Assembly (NCBI RefSeq): GCF_900155685.1 | Contig: NZ_LT732548.1 | Span: 381,898-445,897, forward strand | Source: Paenibacillus bouchesdurhonensis | GTDB taxonomy: Bacteria; Bacillota; Bacilli; Paenibacillales; Paenibacillaceae | Reading direction: 5' to 3' | DNA: 64,000 nt | Part shown: in pieces, positions 63,701 to 64,000 of the stretch | How positions within the stretch are numbered: position 1 is the first letter of the stretch | How the letters are laid out: every line of letters starts with the position of its first letter | Position numbers and translations under genes: made by a program | The notes under the pieces: model-generated | Told to the model about the DNA's origin: nothing | What the model saw: the letters and a program-made list of their open reading frames with translations, nothing else | Database searches by the model: none

Positions 63701-64000
63701 TTACAAGCTATTCCAATGTATAATTTCATCGACATGAAGACGAACGGATTGGCGTGCCGGCTTCGTTCCCTTACCGATCGCGATCAGAATGGTTGGTACG
63801 AGCGTCTCCGGAAGCTGGAGCGCCTCGGCGAATTTCTCAGTGTTATAGCCTCCCATAGGCACGGTATCGTATCCCTTCGCCTTGGCAGCAAGCATGAGCT
63901 GCATGGAGACCAGGCCCGCATCGAACAAGTTGATCCGGTGCATTTGCTCAGGGGTCAATCCCCCGTATAGCTCCTGGATGCGCGCCATCATGCCTTCCTT
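63701..64000 (-). CDS. nitroreductase family protein (5' end outside window)
   Basis: C-terminal 100 residues of an FMN-dependent nitroreductase-family protein; the frame stays open past base 64000. DAGLVSMQLMLAAKAKGYDTVPMGGYN and LVPTILIAIGKG are family features. Substrate unknown. The N-terminal FMN-binding half is not in the window. Confidence 0.85.
   Translation of the reverse strand, partial: KEGMMARIQELYGGLTPEQMHRINLFDAGLVSMQLMLAAKAKGYDTVPMGGYNTEKFAEALQLPETLVPTILIAIGKGTKPARQSVRLHVDEIIHWNSL

Overview
The window looks like chromosomal DNA of a Paenibacillus-type Gram-positive soil bacterium. This is inferred from gene content, not from a database match. Pointers are two YesM/YesN-type two-component systems beside CUT1 sugar importers that lack their own ATPase, a secreted GH74-X2-CBM3 xyloglucanase, a secreted stalk-domain/PKD protein, strong AGGAGG ribosome sites, roughly even GC content, and Firmicutes-style regulatory sites (Fur, Rex, CcpA cre, sigma-D). 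I see no rRNA, tRNA, CRISPR array, prophage or intact insertion sequence.

Layout. 0-5 kb: the end of an SDR oxidoreductase; a minus-strand nitrilase / GNAT / GNAT operon; peptidase T; and a 126-residue orphan gene behind a sigma-D-like promoter. 5.2-14.2 kb: an alpha-galactoside-type locus with two permeases on one side and a YesM-like kinase, YesN-like regulator, binding lipoprotein and GH36 alpha-galactosidase on the other. 14.4-20.8 kb: an SRPBCC/ArsR pair (the SRPBCC gene seems to have lost one base), a LysR regulator divergent from a YeiH exporter, an SDR, an AzgA-type purine permease and a small exported protein. 20.9-25.6 kb: an HmoA-like monooxygenase with a Fur box inside its promoter, then a PAS-GGDEF cyclase convergent with a GGDEF-EAL protein.

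25.8-33.4 kb: two UbiA-family prenyltransferases flank a PadR-controlled ABC exporter and a small membrane protein. They are followed by a DUF6081-like protein, two tiny hydrophilic proteins (one of 43 residues) and a Gfo/Idh/MocA dehydrogenase. 33.4-34.3 kb is non-coding and full of short repeats. 34.3-42.6 kb is a second sugar locus: a dehydrogenase divergent from an AraC regulator, a second YesM/YesN pair, and a binding protein with two permeases. Cre sites lie upstream of both the regulator operon and the transporter operon.

42.6-50.9 kb: alpha/beta hydrolase, catalase, a two-gene ABC transporter followed by a YgbA-like protein, and the stalk/PKD exported protein. 51.2-57.4 kb: a complete cydABDC operon behind two Rex-type boxes, one of them covering the likely -10. 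57.5-64 kb: the xyloglucanase, a GltC-like LysR regulator, glutamate dehydrogenase and the start-truncated end of a nitroreductase.

Taken together this is a core-like region of plant-polysaccharide use with respiratory, stress and signalling genes. No single novel multi-gene system is obvious. The most informative signals are regulatory: paired PadR operators, paired Rex boxes, the Fur box in the hmoA promoter, the cre sites, and the sigma-D-like promoter before an orphan gene.
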